Of a stretch of 20,338 nucleotides of DNA, positions 6,516 to 14,211 are shown piece after piece. Where the stretch lies: positions 1-20,338 of the forward strand of contig PMBA01000276.1 in assembly GCA_003152795.1 (NCBI GenBank), in the 5' to 3' direction. This stretch comes from Acidobacteriaceae bacterium (GTDB lineage: Bacteria > Acidobacteriota > Terriglobia > Terriglobales > Acidobacteriaceae). Each line of letters opens with the position of its first letter. Positions within the stretch are counted from its first letter, which is position 1. Below the pieces are notes generated by a model. That model had not been told where the DNA came from and did no database searches. It saw nothing but the letters and a program-made list of their open reading frames with translations. The position numbers were made by a program, and so were the translations under genes.

Positions 6516-8804
6516 ATGGACCCTGAAAATTTTCGGACGTTGATGCCGCGCAAAGATGAACTGCAGGCTTCGCGTCCCACCGATGGCGGTGCTTTGCCGG
6601 CTGCGTATAACCTGCCCCCCAGCCATGTCCCCAGTCTCTGGGATTACTGGCCAATCGTGCTTCGCCATAAGTGGACGATCTTGTCCGCCATGCTGGTGGC
6701 CTTGCTGGTGGGCGCGGTGGTTTCCTTTTCAACCACGCCCGTTTACGAGGCGGTGGGCCGGGTGGTGATCAATCGCGAGGGTGCGGACACGGCAGGTCTC
6801 AAGAACTCCGACGCCAGCGGCAGCGATTCCTCCGACGACTACATGGTTGCCATGGATACGCAGACCCACGTTCTGCAAAGCGATGCCATCGCAAAACTGG
6901 TCATCCGGAAGTTGAACCTCGATTCCGATCCGGTATTTGCCGGCAAAGGCGCAGTCCAGGCGAACCCCGCTCCCGCTGCCGCCCAGGGTCAGTCCCGCGA
7001 AATCGAACCCCATCAGGAAGCGGCTCTGGTCGGCAAGTTTCACGGCGCCCTCCAGATCAACTCCATCCCCCGCACTCGATTACTCGAAATCCGGTTCTCC
7101 AGCACCGATCCCGGTCTCGCCGCCAGGGCGGTCAACACGTTGATCGACACCTACATCGAGCAGAATTACAAGACCCGCCTCGATGCCACCGTGCGAACCT
7201 CCGACTGGCTCACCCAGCAATTGTCCGAACTGCAGATGAAAGTTGAGGAATCTCAGGAAAAGCTGGTTCGCTATCAGAAAGAGCACGGCATCCTCGGCAT
7301 CGACGAGAAGGAAAACATAATCACCTCCAAGCTCGACGAACTCAACAAGGAGTTGACGGCAGCCGAAGGCGACCGCATGCAAAAAGAGTCCGTCTATCGC
7401 CTGGCCAGCTCCGGCGAGCCCGACCTCTTGTCGAATATCGATCCCTCCAGCCCGATCGTCAAGCTGCGAAGCCAGGAAGAGGACTTGCATCGCCAGCTGG
7501 CCCAGGCCAGCGTTCATTTCCAGCCGACCTATCCGAAGGTGGAGGAACTGAACCAGCAGCTCCAAGCCGTCCAGGCCGACATCAAAGCCGAAATCACCCG
7601 TCTGGCGACCAAATACCAGAAGGATTATCTGGCGGCCCTGGGGCGCGAGAAGTTGCTGCGAGCCTCCCTGGAAAATCAAAAAACCGAAGAGAACCGCCTC
7701 AATGAGAGCGCCATCGAATACAGCCTCCTGAAGCGCGACGTGGACAGCAACCGCCAGCTCTATGAAGGTCTGCTGCAAAAGCTGAAAGAGGCTGGAGTCA
7801 TGACCGGATTGCGGTCGAGCAACGTGCGCATCGTCGATCCGGCATCGGCTCCCACTGCGCCCTCAACGCCGAACATCCCACGCAACCTCCTGATGTCGCT
7901 GGGTATCGGCCTGGCCGGCGGACTGGCCCTGGCCTTTGTTCTGGAATCGCGTGACAACACCGTGCACTCTTTGGAACAGGTGCGGATGATCACGGCCCTG
8001 CCCTCACTGGCCGTCATCCCCTTCGCGTCTCGTCCCAGCGGCCGATCAATGTTGCTGCCCCAGGCCAAGAGCCTTCCGCAGAGCGCGGCCGCGGTGGCCT
8101 CCGCTACCCGCCCGAAATCGGAGATTGCGGAAGCTTACCGCGCCCTCCGGACTTCCATCCTGCTTTCCCGCGCCGGCCGGTCGGCCAAAGTCTTGATGGT
8201 GACCAGCGCCTTACCGCAGGAGGGCAAGACCACCACCAGCGTGAATCTGGCCATTGTCCTGGCGCAGCAGGGCGCGCGCGTGCTCCTCATTGAAGCCGAC
8301 ATGCGCCGCTCCGGTATCTCGCAGGTCCTTCACCTCAATTCAGACGTTGGCCTGAGCACGATCTTGGGAGAGAAAAGCATTCCCGACCCCGAGGAAGCTT
8401 TCCACTCGGTTGAGGACGTTCCCAATCTCCGGGTGCTGCCCGCCGGTCCGGTTGCGCTTCACCCTTCCGAAATGCTGGCTTCGCCCCGCATGAGAGACCT
8501 GCTGCACAGCCTGGAACCGGAGTTCGATCACATCATCATTGATACGCCCCCGGTTCTCAGCGTCACCGACGCTGCGCTGCTGTCCGCGTTGGCCGACTCC
8601 ACTCTCCTCGTGATACGCGCAGGCGTGACCAGTCGCGGGGCGCTGCGCCGCGCCCACGACGTGCTGGCGCATGTCGATGCCCGCATCATGGGCGTTGTTC
8701 TCAATGCCGCGGACTTTAACGAACCCGACCGCTATTACTACGGCAGCCGGTATGGCAGTTATTATGAGGACTCCGCGCCCGCCAAGTCTGCAAAGCGGGA
8801 GTAG
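6516..8804 (+). CDS. Polysaccharide copolymerase with BY-kinase domain (Wzc/EpsB-type)
   Basis: A 762-residue inner-membrane protein combining chain-length control and tyrosine autokinase. Order: cytoplasmic N-terminus; TM1 about residues 52-75; periplasmic Wzz-type region with long coiled coil (about 220-430); a Pro-rich segment before TM2 (about 455-480); cytoplasmic BY-kinase. Kinase motifs: Walker A SALPQEGKTT with Lys571; Walker A' VLLIEADMRR with Asp595 (the first Asp of the usual DxD is Glu593); Walker B HIIIDTPP with Asp676. The C-terminal tail has a tyrosine cluster, Tyr740-742, 746, 749 and 750, the usual autophosphorylation site. Start supported by GGAG 8 nt upstream of ATG. It heads the plus-strand arm and is followed after 2 bp by the TPR gene. 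Cycles of tail phosphorylation are known to control capsule or exopolysaccharide export in this family. Confidence 0.93.
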   Translation: MDPENFRTLMPRKDELQASRPTDGGALPAAYNLPPSHVPSLWDYWPIVLRHKWTILSAMLVALLVGAVVSFSTTPVYEAVGRVVINREGADTAGLKNSDASGSDSSDDYMVAMDTQTHVLQSDAIAKLVIRKLNLDSDPVFAGKGAVQANPAPAAAQGQSREIEPHQEAALVGKFHGALQINSIPRTRLLEIRFSSTDPGLAARAVNTLIDTYIEQNYKTRLDATVRTSDWLTQQLSELQMKVEESQEKLVRYQKEHGILGIDEKENIITSKLDELNKELTAAEGDRMQKESVYRLASSGEPDLLSNIDPSSPIVKLRSQEEDLHRQLAQASVHFQPTYPKVEELNQQLQAVQADIKAEITRLATKYQKDYLAALGREKLLRASLENQKTEENRLNESAIEYSLLKRDVDSNRQLYEGLLQKLKEAGVMTGLRSSNVRIVDPASAPTAPSTPNIPRNLLMSLGIGLAGGLALAFVLESRDNTVHSLEQVRMITALPSLAVIPFASRPSGRSMLLPQAKSLPQSAAAVASATRPKSEIAEAYRALRTSILLSRAGRSAKVLMVTSALPQEGKTTTSVNLAIVLAQQGARVLLIEADMRRSGISQVLHLNSDVGLSTILGEKSIPDPEEAFHSVEDVPNLRVLPAGPVALHPSEMLASPRMRDLLHSLEPEFDHIIIDTPPVLSVTDAALLSALADSTLLVIRAGVTSRGALRRAHDVLAHVDARIMGVVLNAADFNEPDRYYYGSRYGSYYEDSAPAKSAKRE

Positions 8805-8806
8805 CC

Positions 8807-10057
8807 GTGAACCTTACGAACCGCCCTCTGCTCAGGAACGCTTGCCTGGTCCTGATCTGCCTGGGGACACTGTCCATCTACATCGCCAGGGTGGTGCGAG
8901 TCTATCTCGCGCAGCGATCCGCGGACTCTTCTCAAGTGGAGGGTGTCGAGCGCGCGATTCGACTGGTGCCCGACGACGCCGAATTCCCCCACCTCCTCGG
9001 CCTGCTGCTTTCCGCCTCCGACCAGGACGATGACAGAGCCATCGTCAACCTCCGCAAGGCTGTCAGCCTGAACCCGAACAATGGCCGATACTGGCTCGAC
9101 CTGGCCTCGCTCTACCAGGTCACGGGCAACGTTGAGAAACAAAATGAGGCGGTGCAGTCTGCGCTCGACGCCGAACCAGGCAATCCGGAAGTGGCCGCGG
9201 AAGCGGCGCAATATTTCCTGGTGGCCGGAGACCCGGGCCGCGCTTTGCCCCTGTTCCGGCAGGCTCTCGAGCAGAACCCGCAAGCGGCCACAGCCATTCT
9301 CCCGCTCTGCTGGCGCGAGACGCGAGACGCGAATCTTCTTCTTGCCACTGTGATCCCAGCCAAGCCGGAAATTCAGTTAACGTTCTTGCGGATGCTGGCG
9401 GAGCAGAAGGAAACCACGGCCGCAGCCCAGGTGTGGCAGCACCTCGTCGCCTCCCACCGGCCCTTCCCGCCACGCCTCAGCTTCTTCTACTTTGATTACC
9501 TGCTGAAAGAACATGACGTCGCCAGCTTTGATCGGGACTGGCATGAGCTCGCGGCACTCTCGCCCGATCTGCAGGCGTACCTGCCGAATGGCAATTTGGT
9601 GGTGAATGCCGGCTTTGAGCAGCCGCTCCTCGATGCCGGTTTCGATTGGAGATATGAACCTGCGGACCATGTTGCCGCCGGCATCGACGACCACGTGGCC
9701 CACTCCGGAACCCGTTCCCTCTCGTTGTCCTATGACGGCAGCCCGGCCTACGATGCCGGCTGGACCCAGTTTGTTCCCGTGCAATCCAATGCCGACTACG
9801 AATTCAGCGCCTGGATCAAGAGCGATAACGTGACCACTTCGAGCGGACCGAGGATCGCGGTCGTGGATGCCTTCACCGGCTCCAGTCTCCTTTTAACCGA
9901 CGATGTGCTGGACACTCATCCCTGGCAGGAAATCAAGGCCACGTTGCGAGTCCCGGCCGATACCGGACTGGTGGCGCTACGGATTGTCAGAGCTCCAGCC
10001 AACACGAGGATACGCGGACGGGTCTGGATCGATGACTTGCGCTTGGCAAAAAGGTAA
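8807..10057 (+). CDS. Membrane-anchored TPR protein with C-terminal carbohydrate-binding-like domain
   Basis: A 416-residue protein. One N-terminal hydrophobic segment (about residues 10-27, LVLICLGTLSIYIARVV) anchors it. Residues about 40-180 hold TPR-like helical pairs: repeated A..L.P.N/D...L.LA..Y patterns such as NLRKAVSLNPNNGRYWLDLA and ALDAEPGNPEVAAEAAQYF. A less regular helical stretch follows to about 255. Residues about 257-416 resemble a CBM4/9-type jelly roll: LVVNAGFEQP at its start, HSGTRSLSLSYDG, YEFSAWIKSDN, and RVWIDDLRL at its end. The bulk is probably periplasmic. Start GTG at 8807 has GGGAG overlapping the upstream stop, 5 nt before it, so it is translationally coupled to the kinase. 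Position between copolymerase and ligase suggests a polymer-binding assembly factor. That role is inference; the TPR assignment is firm and the carbohydrate-binding assignment moderate. Confidence 0.8.
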   Translation: MNLTNRPLLRNACLVLICLGTLSIYIARVVRVYLAQRSADSSQVEGVERAIRLVPDDAEFPHLLGLLLSASDQDDDRAIVNLRKAVSLNPNNGRYWLDLASLYQVTGNVEKQNEAVQSALDAEPGNPEVAAEAAQYFLVAGDPGRALPLFRQALEQNPQAATAILPLCWRETRDANLLLATVIPAKPEIQLTFLRMLAEQKETTAAAQVWQHLVASHRPFPPRLSFFYFDYLLKEHDVASFDRDWHELAALSPDLQAYLPNGNLVVNAGFEQPLLDAGFDWRYEPADHVAAGIDDHVAHSGTRSLSLSYDGSPAYDAGWTQFVPVQSNADYEFSAWIKSDNVTTSSGPRIAVVDAFTGSSLLLTDDVLDTHPWQEIKATLRVPADTGLVALRIVRAPANTRIRGRVWIDDLRLAKR

Positions 10058-10075
10058 ACCCAAAAGGGCAACACA

Positions 10076-11344
10076 ATGCTTCCTGGACAATTCATCGAAG
10101 GCGCGACGCCGCTCGTAACCGCGGTCGGCCTTCGTCAACGCCTTCATCGTGGACTCCGCATCGCGCTGTTTGTGGCGCTCTGCGCCCTTCTGATGTTCGG
10201 GCCACTGGCTCTGGGCATCGTTCACGACTGGTCCATCGCGCTGTTTGAAGCTGGCGCCGCCGTCGTTTTGTTGATCTGGATGTCATGGCAACTCACTGCC
10301 CGCGAAGTCAGAATCCGCTGGAATCCTTTGTTTGCCCCGATGCTGGTTTTTTTCGGACTTGTCCTGGTGCAAATCGTCTTTCATCGCTCGGCTTATTTGT
10401 ACGATTCTCTTTCCGAGCTCTGGCTCTCCATTGCCTATGGAATCCTCCTGTTTGTCGCAGTCCAGCGCCTCCGCTCTGACGACATCGTCCGCTTCGGCGA
10501 AACCATGGCCTGGTTCGGCGCAGCCTACGCCGTCTTCGCCGTCTTTCAGTCGTTTACCTCGGACGGCAAGATCTATTGGCAAATCAAACCGCGAACCGGA
10601 GGCGCCTACGGCAGCTACGTAAATCACAATCACTATGCCGGATTCATCGAACTGCTCCTTCCCATCGCCCTCGTGCTTGCCTTCAACGGCTCCGTGCGTG
10701 GGGGGAAACGTATCCTGCTGGTGTTCGCGGCCACACTTATGGCTGCTTCGGTGTTCCTCTGCCAATCCCGCGGTGGCATGTTCGCGGTTATCGTGGAAAC
10801 CCTGTTCCTCGCCATTTTTTGGATGCGTCGATTCTCACCCCGGAAATCGGCGTCGGTGTTTGTCGCTTTCTGCCTGGTGACAGCGTTGTTCCTGGCGTGG
10901 ATTGCTCCACAGCAAGTCGGCAGCCGCATCACCGACCTCCATGATCCCGCGCGGTGGTTGATCCACCGCGACTCCATTCGCATGTTGGCCGCCCATCCAT
11001 TTCTAGGTAGCGGCTTCGGAACCTTCGCCACCGCGTTTCCGCGCCATCGCGTCTTCTACGATGGTTTCTTTATCAATAACGCCCATGATGACTATCTCGA
11101 ACTCTTGCTGGAGACTGGACTGGCCGGCTTCGCCGTGGCGGCGTGGTTCGTGGTCGTGTTGTATCGTGAGGGGTTCCGAAAATTTCGCCCCGCAAGGCTT
11201 TTTCCCTCGGCCCTGATTAGCACCGCAGCCTTGGCCGGCTGTACTGGCCTGTTGGCCCACAGCTTCATGGACTTCAACCTCCATATCCCGGCAAACGCCG
11301 CTCTGTTTTACGTCCTGTGCGCCGTCGCCACTGCCCCGGTCTAA
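10076..11344 (+). CDS. O-antigen ligase / Wzy-type polymerase family protein
   Basis: A 422-residue polytopic inner-membrane protein with about 10-12 helices. Family signatures are clear: GSYVNHNHYAGFIELLLPIAL (around residues 179-199), SRGGMFAVIVETLFLAIFW, GSGFGTFATAFPRHR and AHDDYLELLLETGLAGF (around 336-352), matching the Wzy_C/O-antigen ligase domain (usual AHNDYL, here AHDDYL). Such proteins polymerise or transfer undecaprenyl-linked glycans on the periplasmic face. Many relatives carry a fused C-terminal TPR domain; this one stops right after the last helix, while a TPR protein is encoded by the gene just upstream (18 bp gap). ATG at 10076 has only a weak AAGGGC upstream. Downstream there is only a weak hairpin (11355-11372) without T-run. 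Whether it acts as polymerase or ligase cannot be read from sequence; the exopolysaccharide context favours polymerase. Confidence 0.88.
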   Translation: MLPGQFIEGATPLVTAVGLRQRLHRGLRIALFVALCALLMFGPLALGIVHDWSIALFEAGAAVVLLIWMSWQLTAREVRIRWNPLFAPMLVFFGLVLVQIVFHRSAYLYDSLSELWLSIAYGILLFVAVQRLRSDDIVRFGETMAWFGAAYAVFAVFQSFTSDGKIYWQIKPRTGGAYGSYVNHNHYAGFIELLLPIALVLAFNGSVRGGKRILLVFAATLMAASVFLCQSRGGMFAVIVETLFLAIFWMRRFSPRKSASVFVAFCLVTALFLAWIAPQQVGSRITDLHDPARWLIHRDSIRMLAAHPFLGSGFGTFATAFPRHRVFYDGFFINNAHDDYLELLLETGLAGFAVAAWFVVVLYREGFRKFRPARLFPSALISTAALAGCTGLLAHSFMDFNLHIPANAALFYVLCAVATAPV

Positions 11345-11511
11345 AGACTGGGAACGGACCGAAAGGAGTCCGAAAGCGCTTGGGTGTGGATTAGTTTGCT
11401 CTGACTAAGTCTCTAATTTCCTCCGTGAAACGCTGTGGACCTCGTGGTTTGCGCCTTTCCGCAGCGCCCTAATCAGAGTCCCCCTGAACTGACGCACTAC
11501 CCCGAAAGCGG

Positions 11512-11540
11512 TTGACTGGCAAGGAAAGCCGGTCTACCAT
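11512..11540 (+). promoter_or_regulatory. Sigma70-type promoter of the FecR-like gene
   Basis: -35 TTGACT (11512-11517, five of six matches to consensus) and -10 TACCAT (11535-11540, four of six) are separated by exactly 17 bp. The predicted transcription start near 11547 gives a leader of about 26 nt with GGAG positioned 6 nt before the ATG. This indicates transcription independent of the exopolysaccharide arm. Confidence 0.7.
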
Positions 11541-11572
11541 TACCAAGTTGCATCCGGTCTCTGGAGCCAACT

Positions 11573-12229
11573 ATGAAGCTCAACAACGGTGGTGTGTGCG
11601 TCGGTCTTTGCCTTGCGGTGGCTATGGTTTTTGTGCCCGCCTCTCTCCTGGCAGCAGGCCCGGCAGTGGGCATGGTGCACGCATATGGCCCGGCTTGGCT
11701 GAACGGTGCCGCGGTTGAGTCTTCCACCGTTTTTCCCGGCGACCTGGTCCAGACCAGCTCCAGTTCCGCTCTGAAGATCAGATCTTCAGGCGCCAGCGTG
11801 ACCGTCCTTTCGGATTCCCTGGTGAAGTTCGAAGGTGACGCGGTTTCGGTTGAGCACGGCACCGTAAAACTCGCGACTTCGAAGAGCATGTTTGCCCATG
11901 CTGGTATGGTGACCGCCGCCCCGGCTTCGAGCGCCTGGACGGAATTTGAATTCACCGATCTGAATGGCACGGTGCAGATTGTGGCTCTTAAGGGTGATCT
12001 AAAGATCAGCAACGGCTCCGAGACCACGATTCTTCCTGAAGGCAAGCAAGCCACACAAAAAGACTCGAAACGAACTCAAGATGCGATGGAAAGAGCCTCC
12101 TTCGTTCTCGCCGCGGCCGCTCCCGGATCTGCGCAAGTACTGGCTCGCGATTCGCAAACATCGGCAGCCGTCATCTCGGGTGTCCACGGGGACAGCGCTC
12201 TCAAAGTAATCAGTCCCAAGAAGCCGTAA
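11573..12229 (+). CDS. Secreted FecR-like domain protein
   Basis: A 218-residue protein with signal peptide (residues 1-27, ending SLLAAG). The mature N-terminal part resembles a FecR-like domain: an opening strand GMVHAYGPAWLNG, then VFPGDLVQTSSSSALKIRSSGASVTVLSDSLVKF and a second half with the same rhythm, in which a repeated strand-turn pattern describes an exposed beta structure. The C-terminal 60 residues are Lys- and Ala-rich and probably disordered. No transmembrane or sigma-interaction segment as in true FecR anti-sigma regulators, and no sigma factor gene is adjacent, so a structural or binding role in the envelope is more likely. ATG supported by GGAG 6 nt upstream. It follows the exopolysaccharide arm by 228 bp but has its own promoter. 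Confidence 0.65.
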   Translation: MKLNNGGVCVGLCLAVAMVFVPASLLAAGPAVGMVHAYGPAWLNGAAVESSTVFPGDLVQTSSSSALKIRSSGASVTVLSDSLVKFEGDAVSVEHGTVKLATSKSMFAHAGMVTAAPASSAWTEFEFTDLNGTVQIVALKGDLKISNGSETTILPEGKQATQKDSKRTQDAMERASFVLAAAAPGSAQVLARDSQTSAAVISGVHGDSALKVISPKKP

Positions 12230-12236
12230 CCGTAGA

Positions 12237-12296
12237 GCCGGGGCTTAGCCCGCCGCCTCGACATGCGCCAAAAGCGCGTATCCGCGGAAGTTCCGC
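12237..12296. repeat. Cluster of three short hairpins between convergent genes
   Basis: GGGC-TTA-GCCC near 12241-12251, GCGC-CAAAA-GCGC at 12265-12277, and GCGGAA-G-TTCCGC at 12284-12296 lie side by side in the 98-bp space between the FecR-like gene (plus) and the CoA-binding gene (minus). None has a T-run. They may help end transcription from both sides or be a REP-like element. Confidence 0.4.
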
Positions 12297-12327
12297 TGAC
12301 CACCCCGCCGTCCACGGCAATCATCTC

Positions 12328-12828
12328 TCACGAACATGCGCGCCGCGGATAACGTCCCGTGATCTTGCGGACAAACCCGTGCAAACGATGCACGCCCCCC
12401 GTGTCCGGCAGAAACATAAACGGACACTGTCCCGGAACCACCTGCATTCCTTGCGCCTGGCAGAACGCGACCGCTTTCGCGCTGACCGCACCCCTGCCTA
12501 AAGCGCGGTACATCCAAACCCGCCGTATGCCCGCCTCCGCGCAGTCGTTCACAACCGTCTCCGTGGATTCCGGAGAGGTCATCAACAGCGCTGCTTCAAC
12601 GGGAGGTTCGATGTCCTGCACCCGCGCGAAGCAACGTCGCCCCTGCACCTCCGTCGCCTTGGGGTTCACGGGAACAACGTCATACCCGCGGCGACACAGT
12701 TCTTCGAACAGCTTCACGCTGAAATTCGCCGGGTCTCGCGAGATGCCAGCCATCGCAATACGCTTCCGCGCCAGAAAATCCTCGATCGTGTCCAGTGTTG
12801 TCCCGAGCCCTGCGCCCTCACTTGCCAT
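12328..12828 (-). CDS. CoA-binding domain protein (CoA_binding_2, YccU-like)
   Basis: A 166-residue soluble protein with the CoA-binding Rossmann-like fold: KRIAMAGISRDPANFSVKLFEELCRRGYDVVPVNPKA (nucleotide loop GxSxxxxxxS and the PVNP strand), followed by ALLMTSPESTETVVNDCAEAGIRRVWMYRALG. Relatives such as E. coli YccU bind CoA or acyl-CoA, but no reaction is established. It is somewhat longer than YccU because of a C-terminal extension rich in Arg and Gly (HGFVRKITGRYPRR). ATG at 12828 has GAGGAGG just upstream. It is 39 bp downstream of the deazaflavin-type gene on the same strand and probably cotranscribed with it. Confidence 0.85.
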   Translation of the reverse strand: MASEGAGLGTTLDTIEDFLARKRIAMAGISRDPANFSVKLFEELCRRGYDVVPVNPKATEVQGRRCFARVQDIEPPVEAALLMTSPESTETVVNDCAEAGIRRVWMYRALGRGAVSAKAVAFCQAQGMQVVPGQCPFMFLPDTGGVHRLHGFVRKITGRYPRRACS

Positions 12829-12867
12829 ACGCCTCCTCTGCCGGAAGCAGATACCGGTCCGGCTCTT

Positions 12868-13269
12868 TCATCCGTTGAACTTCACCTCAAACCATCCACT
12901 TCGATCCTGCAGAACCCCGATGGCCATCAGAACCCGCCCCAGCGCGAGAATTGGCCAATACATCCAGTACTTCCTCCCCATGATTGACTTTGCCCGTTCG
13001 TGCTCGGCCCGACCCGTAAGAAAGCGCGCCGCCCCCTCAAACATCTCGCCCCCGATCGTCAACTTGACCTGCGGCGTTTTCTGCACGTTGCGCACCCACT
13101 GCCGATTCACGTTTGCTGTCCCAACATAGACGTGGTCGCCGTCCACCGCAAACCAGATCGTCACCTCGTAAGGCTTCCCCGACTTGCGTCCATAATGCGT
13201 GAGTCGTACCGTCTGCCTCTTCGCTACGCTGTCGAGTCGCTCCATATTCAAGTTCTCCGCGCCCTTCAT
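12868..13269 (-). CDS. Deazaflavin-dependent nitroreductase-like / pyridoxamine-oxidase-fold protein
   Basis: A 133-residue protein of the split-barrel flavin-binding fold. VRLTHYGRKSGKPYEVTIWFAVDGDHVYVGTANVNRQWVRNVQKTPQVKLTIGGEMFEG matches the DUF385 / F420H2-dependent quinone reductase pattern (T..GRKSG.....W....G...Y......WVRN......V.....G). The cofactor could be F420, FMN or another flavin; I cannot tell from sequence. The C-terminal part (about 90-133) is helical and aromatic-rich. ATG at 13269 has AGAGG 6 nt upstream. First gene of a two-gene unit with the CoA-binding protein. Confidence 0.75.
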   Translation of the reverse strand: MKGAENLNMERLDSVAKRQTVRLTHYGRKSGKPYEVTIWFAVDGDHVYVGTANVNRQWVRNVQKTPQVKLTIGGEMFEGAARFLTGRAEHERAKSIMGRKYWMYWPILALGRVLMAIGVLQDRSGWFEVKFNG

Positions 13270-13671
13270 TTTTTACCTCTTCGAGATCGCCGAAGTCAGT
13301 GATCAGAAACACAAACGTGCCGCGTGTTGCGAGTTTTTGGAGCCCCGTCTACTCTTTCCCAGATGTGGGACGAAGCATCGATTTTTCACCGGATTCGTCA
13401 TTCCCATCGTGACGAAAATCGTCGTGCTCTTGGAACCAGGGTAATAGTTACGAACTGTCCAGCCAAAGCTCCTATCCAGGTATCCGCATTGGCACCGTCC
13501 CTGGAAGCCCCGCGTTGTCATCTCTTTCCCGGGCTGACAGTAATCGGGTGACCGCTCAAGAACGTTCAGTAACCCTTACCAGAAGGCCATCCCCCTGCGA
13601 GGTTGAGCCATGTACACCCGTGCTTCTCTGACTTACTCTCCCTACACCAACCACTGATTACCGGAGACCGG
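13270..13671. other. 402-bp gene-free interval
   Basis: No supported gene on either strand; a frame at 13303-13521 on the minus strand has low-quality composition and no ribosome binding site. The interval must carry the promoters of the minus-strand deazaflavin gene and the plus-strand membrane protein. Three short segments, TTCGTC (13394-13399), GACGAA (13411-13416) and TCGTC (13419-13423), can form alternative hairpins. The palindrome GAACGTTC occurs near 13560. Confidence 0.55.
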
Positions 13672-14079
13672 ATGAAGTTCCTCCTCTCGATTCTTTTCCT
13701 GAGCGTTGCCGTGCAGGCACAGAGTTTCACGGCCAGCGGCAGTTCCGCGCTGCCCGATGCGCCCAGCCAACGTCCTTTCTGGACGGTCGAGAATAAGGTG
13801 AACGTCAGCATCCTGGCCGGACTGGTTGCCGCCGACGCCATCACCACTCAGCGCGGCTTGAATGAAGGCCTTCGCGAAGTCAATCCGCTCATGCGCCCCT
13901 TCGTGACGCGCGGCGCAACCGGAGAGGCTGCCGGTTCCGCTCTAGGCTTTGGCGCGGGAGTCGGCGTCGTGTACCTGTTGCATCGGAGCCATCACTACAA
14001 AGCGGAACGCATTACGATGCGGCTCATTGTCGCGGGTGAAGGCGCGTTCGTTGCCAACAACATCATCGCGATCCGCTAG
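13672..14079 (+). CDS. Small membrane protein, DUF5658-like
   Basis: A 135-residue protein. The signal peptide MKFLLSILFLSVAVQAQ precedes a Ser/Ala/Pro linker. Then come hydrophobic helices: VNVSILAGLVAADAITTQRGL, GSALGFGAGVGVVYLLHRS and RLIVAGEGAFVANNIIAI. The pattern DAITTQRGL...G...EVNPLMRP resembles DUF5658-type proteins, in which Asp-x-x-(S/T)-T precedes a Glu-x-Asn-Pro-Leu segment; I make that match from memory at moderate confidence. I chose ATG at 13672 because GGAG sits 5 nt upstream and a signal peptide starts there; a 23-codon longer frame from 13603 has neither. Function unknown; likely inner membrane. It stands alone, with more than 190 bp on either side. Confidence 0.65.
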   Translation: MKFLLSILFLSVAVQAQSFTASGSSALPDAPSQRPFWTVENKVNVSILAGLVAADAITTQRGLNEGLREVNPLMRPFVTRGATGEAAGSALGFGAGVGVVYLLHRSHHYKAERITMRLIVAGEGAFVANNIIAIR

Positions 14080-14167
14080 CGAGAGAAAGCCAATTCACCC
14101 CCAAGAAACCAGATGCCCGGCCCGGCCGTTGAACCCCTGATTTCGTCGGGTAAGCCCGCTTCCACGT

Positions 14168-14211
14168 TATAATTCCATTCTGGAAGACGAAGTTTCTCCG
14201 ACCACTGGTCG
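14168..14211 (+). promoter_or_regulatory. Candidate promoter and palindrome upstream of ilvE
   Basis: A perfect -10 TATAAT lies at 14168-14173, though no good -35 is found at the right distance. About 25 bp further downstream is the palindrome CGACCA-C-TGGTCG (14199-14211), in what would be the transcript leader or the start-proximal operator position. The aminotransferase gene starts at 14277. Confidence 0.5.

Noticed and set aside
7080..7778. 232-codon antisense frame inside the kinase gene
   Set aside because: Mirror of a coiled-coil region at high GC; the sense frame has full copolymerase motifs.
13303..13521. 72-codon minus-strand frame
   Set aside because: Cys/Arg-rich random-looking sequence, no ribosome binding site, no signal or family motif.
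13603..13671. N-terminal extension of the small membrane protein
   Set aside because: The extra 23 codons lack a ribosome binding site and would bury the signal peptide; ATG at 13672 has GGAG at 5 nt.
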